A DNA stretch of 34,236 nucleotides from a virus, in the IMG/VR virus record IMGVR_UViG_3300028786_000153, positions 1 to 34,236 of that record; one strand, 5' to 3'. This document shows, in pieces, positions 6,022-13,773 of the stretch. The notes beneath the pieces were generated by a model, which saw nothing but the letters and a program-made list of their open reading frames with translations, did not search any database and had not been told where the DNA came from. Made by a program: the position numbers and the translations under genes. Every line of letters begins with the position of its first letter. The stretch's first letter is position 1.

Positions 6022-6498
6022 GTGACGCGAATCGCCGGCCAGGAAAGCATCGCTGCCGTGTTCGGCGTGGCGCCGAAGACCATTGTGGAGTGGCAGGAAG
6101 ATGGCTTCCCGGTGGCGCTGCGTGGTGGACCTGGCGTGCCGAGCGAGTATGAGACCGAGGCCTGCATCAACTGGCTTGTGAATCGCGAAGTCAAGAAGGT
6201 GCAGGGCGAGTCGCCGCGCGACCGGCTGTTCCGCTTGCAGGCCGATGACCTCGAGCTCTCGCAGGCCGAGAAAAAGGGCGTGCTCGTGCGCGCCGACTCC
6301 ATCGAGCCGCGGCTGCGGTCAGCCGTGGTCGCTGCACGCGAGCTGCTCATGCGCCAGGCTGCGCCCATCGCCGGGCAGATGGAGGGTTGCGATCGCCGCA
6401 AGCGGGAGACGCTGCTGCGCGACGCATTCGACGGTCTGCTGCGCCGCTTGGCCAACTGGCGCAACACCGCAGCCGAGCTCGAGGCACCCGACGCATGA
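6022..6498 (+). CDS. terS: Terminase small subunit (Nu1-like)
   Basis: This 158-residue protein should recognise the packaging site and recruit the large subunit. The N-terminal winged-HTH (about 1-60) reads SIAAVFGVAPKTIVEWQEDGFPV and GVPSEYETEACINWLV, as in the Nu1 family. Then comes the conserved PRDRLFRLQADDLELSQAEKKGVLV and a helical region for oligomerisation and large-subunit contact. GTG start at 6022 follows GGAG with seven bases between. Its stop overlaps the large-subunit start by ATGA. Confidence 0.88.
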   Translation: MTRIAGQESIAAVFGVAPKTIVEWQEDGFPVALRGGPGVPSEYETEACINWLVNREVKKVQGESPRDRLFRLQADDLELSQAEKKGVLVRADSIEPRLRSAVVAARELLMRQAAPIAGQMEGCDRRKRETLLRDAFDGLLRRLANWRNTAAELEAPDA

Positions 6499-8753
6499 AC
6501 GCTCGCGTCCCCGATCACCTTCTCATCGACGACGTCCGGGCCCAGGCCGCACTCGATGCGATGTTCGATCGGGTGTGGGCCGAGCTGGCGCCACCGCCGC
6601 ACATGACGCCGCTCGAATGGGCCGAGACATTCCGCGAGATGGGCGAAGAGGAGACCTCCAAGCCCGGCAAGTACTCCATGGAGGAGACGCCTGCGCTGCG
6701 CGGCATCCTGGTCGAGACCGGCAACCCCAACGTGCGCAAGATCTGCTCGCAGAAGAGCGCCCAGGTCGGCTACACCGCCGGCATCGTATGCAACGTCATC
6801 GGATATCACATCCACTGGCGGCCGAGCGTCCAGGTCGTGATGTTTCCCCGCGAGAAGTCCAGCAAGGACTTCGCCGCCGAGAAGTTCGAGCCCATGGTGC
6901 GCGCGACGCCCGTGCTCGCCGAGCGTGTCAATCTCAAGAGCCGGTCCGCCGGCAACGGCACGACACGCCGATCGTTCCGCGGCGGCCTGCTCAAGTTCGT
7001 GGCCAGCAATAGCCCGAGCGACGTCAAGTCCTCAAGCGGCCGCATCGGCATCGTCGAAGAGCCTGACGACACCAACACCAACGTCGCCGGCCAGGGCAAT
7101 GCCATCGCGCTGCTGGCCGAACGCACCAAGACGTACGCACCAGACGACCTGCAGCTCATCGGCGGCACGCCCACCGCGAAGGCCACGAGCCTCATCGTCA
7201 AGGAGATGCGCAGCACCGACCAGCGTTACTTCATGGTGCCGTGCCATTCGTGCGGCGAGACCCATGCGCTCGAGTGGGACAACGTCATCATCCCCGGCCT
7301 CAAGCTCTCCGACGACGAGCTCGAGCTGCCAGCTGCCGAGCTCGATGTGAAGTGGCCCCAACGCGAGGTCTACGGCCGGGCCCGATGGGAAGACGCGTAC
7401 TACACCTGTCCGCATTGCGGCACGATCTGGTCTGACGACGAGCGCATTGCCAACATCAAGCGCGCCAGCCTGGTGCCGCCGATGTATGGGTGGGTGCCAA
7501 CTGCTGAGAGCACCACGCCAGGCTTCTATCTCAGCGAGTTGCTCAGCACCTTCGAGGGCTCGCGCTTGCCGGTGCTGGCGATGAAGTATCTGACCGCGAA
7601 GCACGAGTTCGATCAGGGTGATCCGGAGAAGATGATCACCTTCTGGAACTCGAGCCTCGGCCTTCCGTGGGAATACCGCGGCGAGCTGCCCGAGGAAGAC
7701 GAGCTGCGCGAGCGCGCCGAGCCCTACGCTGAGTGGACGTGCCCGGCCGGCGGCCTGGTCGCGCTGATGACGGTCGACGTCCAGCACGATCGCCTCGCCG
7801 TCACCGTCTGGGTCGCTGGCCGCGGCGAGGAATGCTGGCTCACGTTCTGGGGCGAACTCTCCGGCCGCACTGTGCTCTCGCACCAGGGCGCATGGGGCCA
7901 GCTCGAGGAGCTGATGCAACACACCGTACGCCACGCAAGCGGTGCCGAGATGTCCATCGCCGCGATCGCGATCGACTGCGGTGATGGCCAGACCAGCGAC
8001 GCCGTGTACGACTTCGTGCGCAAGCACGACAGTCGCCGCCGTCCGGTGTATGCGGTCAAGGGCGCGAGCGACCGCGTCGGCCGAGTCGAGATCTGGACCA
8101 CGCCTAAGGCCATCGATCCCAACCGCAAGAGCACGAAGGCCGATCGCGCCGGCGTCAAGGTCAGCATCGTGGGCAGCGCCAAGGCAAAGGACCTGATCCT
8201 CGGCTCGACGAAAGAAGGTGGCCGCGTGCGCCTGGTGGGCAAAGGCCCGGCCCGCATGCATTGGTACAAGGGCGTGCGCGACGACTTCTTCGAGCAGCTG
8301 CTCGGCGAGATGAAGATTCCCGGGCTGTTCAACAAGCGTATCCGCGAGTGGACAGAGCGCACCGATCGCCGGAACGAAGTGCTCGACTGCACCGTCTACT
8401 TCGTCTGGCTATGTCGCCAGCTGCGCCTCAACGTGTTCAAGCCTACGCAGTGGGAGGCGATCGAGTTCAAGCTGCGCCAAGCTTCGCTGCTCGTCGCCGA
8501 GGAGCTCGTCACCGAGTTCGGTGAGGACTCGCGCGAGGCCTCCGTCGCCGCGGCAGATGAAGCCACCACAGCCGTCGTTCGCGCCGCCACAGAGGAGTCA
8601 GGGCAGGAGGATCCAGCTCAGCCAGTGCATACGCATGCACTCCCAGAGCCAGCGCTTGCTGCCGATGTGCCGCCGCGGTCAGAGCCAGTTCGCTCCATGG
8701 GGGGCGGCCGCATCTCGCTGGGCAAGATGTCGCGCTTCGGGGGCCGGCGGTGA
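6495..8753 (+). CDS. terL: Terminase large subunit, GpA family
   Basis: This 752-residue packaging motor ATPase and nuclease belongs to the lambda gpA group. The Walker A-like QKSAQVGYT is at 86-94 and GRIGIVEEPDDT is the likely B region. Two CxxC pairs (PCHSCGE and TCPHCG, about 243-310) form the zinc knuckle usual for this family. The nuclease begins near residue 420 with LMTVDVQHDRL and includes AIAIDCGDG. The C-terminal ~70 residues are Ala/Glu-rich and variable. The ATG at 6495 overlaps the small-subunit stop; an earlier in-frame ATG at 6387 would lie well inside that gene. GpA-type terminases usually cut at cos. Confidence 0.95.
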   Translation: MNARVPDHLLIDDVRAQAALDAMFDRVWAELAPPPHMTPLEWAETFREMGEEETSKPGKYSMEETPALRGILVETGNPNVRKICSQKSAQVGYTAGIVCNVIGYHIHWRPSVQVVMFPREKSSKDFAAEKFEPMVRATPVLAERVNLKSRSAGNGTTRRSFRGGLLKFVASNSPSDVKSSSGRIGIVEEPDDTNTNVAGQGNAIALLAERTKTYAPDDLQLIGGTPTAKATSLIVKEMRSTDQRYFMVPCHSCGETHALEWDNVIIPGLKLSDDELELPAAELDVKWPQREVYGRARWEDAYYTCPHCGTIWSDDERIANIKRASLVPPMYGWVPTAESTTPGFYLSELLSTFEGSRLPVLAMKYLTAKHEFDQGDPEKMITFWNSSLGLPWEYRGELPEEDELRERAEPYAEWTCPAGGLVALMTVDVQHDRLAVTVWVAGRGEECWLTFWGELSGRTVLSHQGAWGQLEELMQHTVRHASGAEMSIAAIAIDCGDGQTSDAVYDFVRKHDSRRRPVYAVKGASDRVGRVEIWTTPKAIDPNRKSTKADRAGVKVSIVGSAKAKDLILGSTKEGGRVRLVGKGPARMHWYKGVRDDFFEQLLGEMKIPGLFNKRIREWTERTDRRNEVLDCTVYFVWLCRQLRLNVFKPTQWEAIEFKLRQASLLVAEELVTEFGEDSREASVAAADEATTAVVRAATEESGQEDPAQPVHTHALPEPALAADVPPRSEPVRSMGGGRISLGKMSRFGGRR

Positions 8754-9055
8754 AGGACAAAGACATCGTCCGCTGGGTGCTCGATCGCTTGCTGGCGCAC
8801 GATCCGAGCATCACCGAAGAGCTCACGCTCACGGTGGAACGCGAGACGCGTGCGGAGTGGGGAGGTCAGGAAGTGCGGATCTGGAAGACGTCCACCGGCA
8901 GGGTGGGGCGACCACCGCGCACACCGTACGACCAAGCTAAAGCCTACGCCGATGGCGTCGGCACCGATACGACAACCGAGATCCTCGGCAAGCACGGCAT
9001 CAGCCGCGCCACGCTCTACCGCCTGGTCAAGCGGGGCCCCGGCGAACCGCGCTGA
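8750..9055 (+). CDS. HTH protein, Mor-like, between terminase and head genes
   Basis: This 101-residue protein has an N-terminal part resembling Mor/C-family activators (SITEELTLTVERETRAEWGGQEVRIWKT) and a C-terminal helix-turn-helix (about 74-95, EILGKHGISRATLYRLVKR). The middle GRVGRPPRTPYDQAKAYADGV resembles recombinase-type HTH neighbours. It starts with GTG overlapping the terL stop. A DNA-binding regulator inside the morphogenesis operon, 17 bases before a repeated promoter-like element, could control late transcription; that link is inference. A 6-bp hairpin (9056-9072) follows its stop. Confidence 0.7.
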   Translation: MKDKDIVRWVLDRLLAHDPSITEELTLTVERETRAEWGGQEVRIWKTSTGRVGRPPRTPYDQAKAYADGVGTDTTTEILGKHGISRATLYRLVKRGPGEPR

Positions 9056-9071
9056 CGGGGCGCGCAGCCCC

Positions 9072-9130
9072 GGTCGTCTCAAATCCCCCCTTATTTCCGC
9101 ACCAACGCCTTCCTAGACTCGGCCGCGTCC
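9072..9130 (+). promoter_or_regulatory. Repeated phage promoter-like element, copy 1
   Basis: Bases 9072-9096 are identical to 13702-13726. The next 15 bases differ, then CCTAGA (9112-9117) and GCCGC return at exactly the same spacing. TTATTT (9091-9096) and TAGACT (9114-9119) are 17 bases apart, so the conserved parts fit -35 and -10 elements with a free spacer. The upstream block TCTCAAATCCCCCC could be an activator site. The gpW-like start follows at 9145. Confidence 0.6.
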
Positions 9131-9144
9131 AAGGAGCTCCCCAG

Positions 9145-9372
9145 ATGGCCGGTATCACCCTCGCGCAAGCTGAAGCGCAGCTCGCGCTCTATCTCGCCGC
9201 GGAACAGGCAGTGCTCGCCAAGCAGTCGTATGAGATTGCAGGGCGCAAGCTGACCAAGGCCAACCTGGCCGAGATCCAGCAAGGCATCAAGATCTGGAAC
9301 GACCGCGCCGTGACGCTCTCTGCCGCCAGCGCCGGCCGCAGTCGTGCCCGCACCATCGTCCCGGCGGGCTGA
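9145..9372 (+). CDS. gpW-like head-tail joining protein (DUF6148)
   Basis: This 75-residue protein has the signature of small gpW-like joiners: GITLAQAEAQLALYLAAEQAV, SYEIAGRKLTKANLAEIQQGIKIW. These proteins fill the head-tail connector below the portal after DNA packaging. Length matches lambda gpW (about 68) and DUF6148. AAGGAG at 9131-9136 precedes the ATG by eight bases. It sits directly before the portal gene, as usual. Confidence 0.85.
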   Translation: MAGITLAQAEAQLALYLAAEQAVLAKQSYEIAGRKLTKANLAEIQQGIKIWNDRAVTLSAASAGRSRARTIVPAG

Positions 9373-9374
9373 CC

Positions 9375-11249
9375 ATGGCTCAACGATCTGCCCCTCCGAT
9401 CCCGCAGAACATCCTCGACAAGGCGATTGCCTACATTGCGCCGCGCATGGCGGCGCAGCGCGCCCAAGCCCGCGTCGCGCTGGCCCTGGCCGGTGGCTAC
9501 ACAGGCGCCCGCATCGACCGCGCCGCGCTCGCCGCCTGGCGTACGTCCGCGGGCTCGCCCGACTCCGATGTCATTGCCGACCTGCCGATGCTTCGTCAGC
9601 GCAGCCGCGACCTCGAGCGCAATGCGCCCGTCGCGGCCAGCGTCGTCAACACGACCACGTCGCATGTCGTGGGAACAGGGTTGTCGTGCAACCCGCAGAT
9701 CGACGCGGAGTTCCTGGGCCTGAGCGAAGAGCAGGCAACGGTCTGGCAGCTCGACACGCGGCGCAAGTTCAAAGCCTGGGCCGAAAGCAAAGACTGTGAT
9801 CTGAGCCGCTACCTGAACTTCTACGGGCTGCAGGACCTCGCGCTGAGATCCACGCTGTCCAGCGGCGACGTGTTCGTCGTCACGCCGCGGGTCGCGCGCT
9901 CCGGCAAGAAGCCCAAGCTCGCGCTGCAGCTGGTCGAGGCCGACCGTGTCTGCAATCCCAACGCCACGCAGGACACCGACACCCTGACCGACGGCATCGA
10001 GCACAGCCCGACGACTGGCGAAGCCATCGCGTATCAAGTCTGCGATCAGCATCCCGGCGACCTGCGCAACGCCAAGAGGACCTGGACCCGAATCGCCGCC
10101 CGAGGCGACCAGAGCGGCCGCCGCAATGTGCTCCACCTCTTCCGCCAGCTGCGCCCCGGCCTGCGCCGCGGCGTGCCGATCCTCGCGCCTGTCATCGAGC
10201 CGCTCAAGCAGCTCACGCGCTACACCGACGCCGAGCTCTCCGCTGCCGTCACGTCCGGCTTGTTCTCCGTCTTTTTCAAGATGGACCCCGACGCCTTCGA
10301 AGAGCTGTTCGACGACGACGCGCAGGGCGCCTACATCGACAAGGCCGGCAAGTGGAGCGGCGCGCTCGAGTCCGGAAAGGCCATCAACCTGTTGCCGGGC
10401 GAAGAGCCCATCACTGTCAACCCTGGCCGGCCCAACGCCCAGTTCGATCCCTTCGTGCAATCGTGCATGCGCCAGATCGGCATGACCATCGGCATCCCGT
10501 ACGAAGTGCTGGTCATGCATTACCAGAGCAGCTACAGCGCCGCTCGCGGCGCGCTGCTGATGGCCTGGCGGCTGTTCCTGAGCTGGCGCGATTGGCTCGC
10601 CTCGAACATGTGCCAGCCGGTCTACGAACTCTGGCTTGCCGACGAGGTCGCGAACGGCGCGATTGCCGCCGCGGGGTTCTTCGCCGACGATGTCGTGCGG
10701 CACGCTTGGTGCTCCGCGCAATGGGTCGGCGACGGCCCTGGGTCCATCGACCCCAGCAAGGAAGTCGATGCGGCGAAGAAGCGCGTCGCACTCGGCATCA
10801 GCACACTGCAGGCCGAGAGCATCCTGCACGACGGCGTCGACTGGGAGACCAAGCACCGCCAGAGCATCAAGGAAACCCAGGCGCGCGAGGAGGCCGGCCT
10901 GCCGCCGCCAGGCCAGGATGCCCAGCCACCCGCTCCCGAGCCGGCCGAGCCTCCGCCCGAGCCCAGCGACGAAGAGAAGAAGCGAGCAGACGACCTTGCC
11001 AATGCGACGCTCGAGCACGTGCGATCTCTGACCGCTCAGGCACAGCGCACGGAGCCCGCGCCCATCTTCAACATCGCGCAGCCGGCGATCCACGTCGCCG
11101 CTCCGGTCATGAACCTCACCATGCCCGACACGCCGGCAGCCGTTCGCTACACCGTTGAGCGAACGGTTCTCCGCGACGAGGAGACCGGGCTGATCACGAG
11201 CTCGACCGACCGCTTCATCCCAGAACCAACCGCGCCGCAGGCGAACTGA
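9375..11249 (+). CDS. Portal protein, lambda family
   Basis: This 624-residue protein should form the dodecameric portal through which DNA enters the capsid. Lambda-type portal motifs include NAPVAASVVNTTTSHVVGTGL (about 78-98), QLVEADRVCNP, GIEHSPTTGEAIAYQV and IGIPYEVLVMHYQSSYSAARGA. The C-terminus is Pro-rich (about 515-535), then helical, then a short beta-rich tail. It starts two bases after the gpW-like stop and ends one base before the next gene. Confidence 0.93.
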   Translation: MAQRSAPPIPQNILDKAIAYIAPRMAAQRAQARVALALAGGYTGARIDRAALAAWRTSAGSPDSDVIADLPMLRQRSRDLERNAPVAASVVNTTTSHVVGTGLSCNPQIDAEFLGLSEEQATVWQLDTRRKFKAWAESKDCDLSRYLNFYGLQDLALRSTLSSGDVFVVTPRVARSGKKPKLALQLVEADRVCNPNATQDTDTLTDGIEHSPTTGEAIAYQVCDQHPGDLRNAKRTWTRIAARGDQSGRRNVLHLFRQLRPGLRRGVPILAPVIEPLKQLTRYTDAELSAAVTSGLFSVFFKMDPDAFEELFDDDAQGAYIDKAGKWSGALESGKAINLLPGEEPITVNPGRPNAQFDPFVQSCMRQIGMTIGIPYEVLVMHYQSSYSAARGALLMAWRLFLSWRDWLASNMCQPVYELWLADEVANGAIAAAGFFADDVVRHAWCSAQWVGDGPGSIDPSKEVDAAKKRVALGISTLQAESILHDGVDWETKHRQSIKETQAREEAGLPPPGQDAQPPAPEPAEPPPEPSDEEKKRADDLANATLEHVRSLTAQAQRTEPAPIFNIAQPAIHVAAPVMNLTMPDTPAAVRYTVERTVLRDEETGLITSSTDRFIPEPTAPQAN

Positions 11250-11250
11250 C

Positions 11251-11655
11251 ATGGCCAACGTTCTCTACGATCCAGGCCGCGAAGGCATCCTCGATCGCAC
11301 CATTGACATGGTCAGTGGCGATGTGCGCGTGATGCTGGTGAAGGCAGGCTATGTCTTTGATGCCGCTGACAAATTCTTGGACGACACCGGCGCCAACGAC
11401 AACGGTCGGAGCGCCTCGCTCGAGAGCAAGACATACACCGGGGGCGTTTTCGATGCGGCCGACACAATCCTGAACGCAGTCGCGGCCGTGGCTTCCGATG
11501 CTCTCGTGATCTTTCTGCACACCGGGTCGGACGCGACAGCTCGATTGGTCGCCTACATCGATGAGCCAGCGAGCGGCCTGCCGTTCACGCCGGCCGCTGG
11601 CCAAGAGGTTGCGACCGCTTGGGACAACGGTGCGAACCGGATCTTCAAGCTCTAA
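11251..11655 (+). CDS. Small phage structural protein of unknown role
   Basis: This 134-residue protein starts NVLYDPGREGILD, then GDVRVMLVKAGYVFDAADKFLDD, SKTYTGGVFDAAD, and ends TAWDNGANRIFKL. That pattern recurs in phage structural clusters as a conserved hypothetical protein, often near tail or decoration genes. The beta-rich composition fits a virion protein. It lies between portal and the SGNH hydrolase, one base after the portal stop. No catalytic motif is visible. Confidence 0.75.
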   Translation: MANVLYDPGREGILDRTIDMVSGDVRVMLVKAGYVFDAADKFLDDTGANDNGRSASLESKTYTGGVFDAADTILNAVAAVASDALVIFLHTGSDATARLVAYIDEPASGLPFTPAAGQEVATAWDNGANRIFKL

Positions 11656-11673
11656 GATCCGGCCAGGCTTCCC

Positions 11674-13362
11674 GTGAGCACGACGAACTTCTCCGTCGCC
11701 GATGCCGCCTTCGGCCTGTTCGGCTACGTCGACGACATCACCGATCCGACGAAGCGCTTCTGGCAAGGCGGCGATACGTGCTGGATCGGCTACATCACCG
11801 GAACGGACGCGGTCCTGACCTGCGATGGCGGAGGCGGCGAGCCGTTCTATTTCACCGTCGACGACGGCGCGCCCTTTGCGCCGACGAAGGCCGGTACCGA
11901 TCTGGCGATCTTCAACGGCCTCTCCGATGCGCCGCACAAAGTCGTGATCGTCGGCAATCCGGCCTACACGCCGATCTTTGGCTGGACGTTCGCAAGCGGC
12001 ACGTTCCTGACCGTCACTGGCGCTGCTCCGGCGATCGACTACGGTGCCGACCTCGGTCCTTCGATCAACATTGCGTTGGCGGCATCGCCGTGCATCGACG
12101 CGCGGTCGTATGACGCCTACGGCTGGGCCAACGCGAACCCAACCGGCGAACCAAAGCCCTCCACCGGCGTGACGCCATACGCCACCGGTGGCGGTGTCTA
12201 CATCCGCGCGAAGTGTTCCGACCTTTGGATCTACTCGCCAGATGCCGAAGGCTGGCTCTCCGACGATCGCGGCACTCTCACCCGGCACGATCTCGACGCA
12301 GCGCAGGTGGGCTGGCGCAAGATCGCCAGTGGTCTGGACGGCTCATCGTTCCACGACTACTTCATCGCCACGAGCATGACTTCCGGTGCCGTAGCGCCGT
12401 TCGGCGTGATGGTTGGTGGCGCTGGTGCAGCCTTCGACACGCCTACGCCTGAGAAGCGCGGCGTGCAGTTCGGCGACTCGATCACCGAAGGTGCCGTCGT
12501 ACCAGGAGCATCGACCGCGTCCGTGGACATCTACAAGGCCGCCGCTGCGCTCGGCTTCGTCGGCCAGGCCTGCGGCAAGTCAGGGCAGGGCGCTGCAGGC
12601 CTCGCGAGCGACATGGCGGCCATCCTCGCGTCGATCCACCTCCCCGATGTCGCAATCATCGCCATCGGCAGGAACGACGCCGGCGGCGCGCCCTTCAGGG
12701 CCTCCTACACCGAGATCATCGACGCATTGAAGACGGCGGGTGTGCCGATGATCCTCTGCCGAGGCGTCACGCCACGTGCCGACACATCATCGGTAAATGG
12801 CGACATCGCTACCGTCGTCGCCGGTCTTGCCGATCCAACCGTCGCCTTCATTGACACGTCCACCTGGATCGATATCGAGACGCTGGACGAGATTCATCCG
12901 ACAGCGTCTGGCTACGTCACGCTGGGTGACTACGCGACTGCCGCTTACGCGCCGTACTTCGCACCCGCTCCGCAGGAGATCGAAGCCGCCGGCATCGAGA
13001 GTGCAGAGACATTCGGCGCATGCATTGTCACTGCGGTGCCAGTGCCGTCGACTACACGTCCCGGGCCTGTCGTCGTTTCGCCCCGTCTGGCGCGGCAACG
13101 TGTCATCGTGCTGCGCCCGCCTGCGGGGACCACAGAGCCGGAGCCCATCGAGGCTGAGCCGCCAATCCCGCATGCGCTTTACCTGGCAGGCGCCCGTTCG
13201 GCCGAAGCCTTTGGCAGGCCTGCCGTCTCAGCTCTGCTCGGCGCACGCCCGGCATCCGCCGGATCGGCCTCGATGCTCGGCCGCCCGCGCATCACCCGCC
13301 GACCAACTCCCGCGCAGCTGCTCGACGAGATGGCGTGGATGGCGCAAACCGCTTACCGGTGA
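11674..13362 (+). CDS. SGNH/GDSL hydrolase domain in a head-region phage protein
   Basis: This 562-residue protein combines an N-terminal beta-rich part (about 1-255, possibly carbohydrate- or virion-binding) with a complete SGNH hydrolase domain (about 260-430). Block I is GDSITEG (Ser269), the block II glycine lies in GKSGQGAAG (301-309), block III is AIGRNDAGG (Asn334) and block V is DEIHP (Asp405, His408). All four catalytic blocks are intact, so an esterase or deacetylase is likely. The C-terminal 130 residues are Pro/Ala-rich and may anchor it to the particle. GTG start at 11674. Placing between portal and protease is unusual. The substrate is unknown; cell-surface polysaccharide esters are a reasonable guess. 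Confidence 0.85.
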   Translation: MSTTNFSVADAAFGLFGYVDDITDPTKRFWQGGDTCWIGYITGTDAVLTCDGGGGEPFYFTVDDGAPFAPTKAGTDLAIFNGLSDAPHKVVIVGNPAYTPIFGWTFASGTFLTVTGAAPAIDYGADLGPSINIALAASPCIDARSYDAYGWANANPTGEPKPSTGVTPYATGGGVYIRAKCSDLWIYSPDAEGWLSDDRGTLTRHDLDAAQVGWRKIASGLDGSSFHDYFIATSMTSGAVAPFGVMVGGAGAAFDTPTPEKRGVQFGDSITEGAVVPGASTASVDIYKAAAALGFVGQACGKSGQGAAGLASDMAAILASIHLPDVAIIAIGRNDAGGAPFRASYTEIIDALKTAGVPMILCRGVTPRADTSSVNGDIATVVAGLADPTVAFIDTSTWIDIETLDEIHPTASGYVTLGDYATAAYAPYFAPAPQEIEAAGIESAETFGACIVTAVPVPSTTRPGPVVVSPRLARQRVIVLRPPAGTTEPEPIEAEPPIPHALYLAGARSAEAFGRPAVSALLGARPASAGSASMLGRPRITRRPTPAQLLDEMAWMAQTAYR

Positions 13363-13375
13363 ACCGGAGTCCACC

Positions 13376-13690
13376 ATGGCCATGACCGAAGACTTCACCC
13401 TGTTCTTCGACACCGACGAGTTCGCCGTGTCCGCCTCGCTCACGCCTTCGGCCGGAGGTGCCGCGAGCCCCGGCGCCGTGCTCTTCGACGAGAACGGCCT
13501 GATCATCCCCGAGCTCGACGTCCAGACCACCGAGCCATCGGCCATCTGTCCGTCGTCGCAATGGCCGTCCGCTGCCGAAGGTGACGCCCTCTCGATCGAG
13601 CTCGACACCGGCACCCGCGGCTACGTCCTGCGCTCCGCATTCCCTCTCAAAGACGGCCGCCTTCTGCTGCTGGCCCTCGTGCTCGCGTAG
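13376..13690 (+). CDS. Putative head-tail joining protein (gpFII-like)
   Basis: This 104-residue beta-rich protein starts at the ATG at 13376 with GGAG seven bases upstream. It has DFTLFFDTDEFAVSASL, a central GAVLFDENGLIIPE strand-turn, EGDALSIEL and KDGRLLLLALVLA. The order (start helix, FDE turn, GD-L-I, final DG-L strand) resembles lambda gpFII-type Phage_attach proteins, which complete the head for tail joining. Family call is tentative because similarity is only in pattern. It ends 11 bases before the second promoter-like element. Confidence 0.55.
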   Translation: MAMTEDFTLFFDTDEFAVSASLTPSAGGAASPGAVLFDENGLIIPELDVQTTEPSAICPSSQWPSAAEGDALSIELDTGTRGYVLRSAFPLKDGRLLLLALVLA

Positions 13691-13701
13691 CGCACGAAGC
13701 G

Positions 13702-13760
13702 GGTCGTCTCAAATCCCCCCTTATTTTGAGACACACCGATCCCTAGAGTCCGCCGCATCC
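13702..13760 (+). promoter_or_regulatory. Repeated phage promoter-like element, copy 2
   Basis: This copy matches 9072-9130 with a 25-base identical block (13702-13726), a diverged spacer and conserved CCTAGA...GCCGC. TTATTT (13721-13726) and TAGAGT (13744-13749) are again 17 bases apart. The predicted start near 13756 would leave an 18-base leader before the protease ATG at 13774, which has no clear ribosome site. Confidence 0.6.
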
Positions 13761-13773
13761 CACCGATGCCGCG

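Noticed and set aside
6387-6494. Longer N-terminus for the large terminase
   Set aside because: It would lie inside terS and is Arg/Ala-rich; the ATG at 6495 overlaps the terS stop as expected.
12797-13375. Long N-terminus for the FII-like protein
   Set aside because: This extension overlaps the SGNH hydrolase gene in another frame, while the ATG at 13376 has a good ribosome site.
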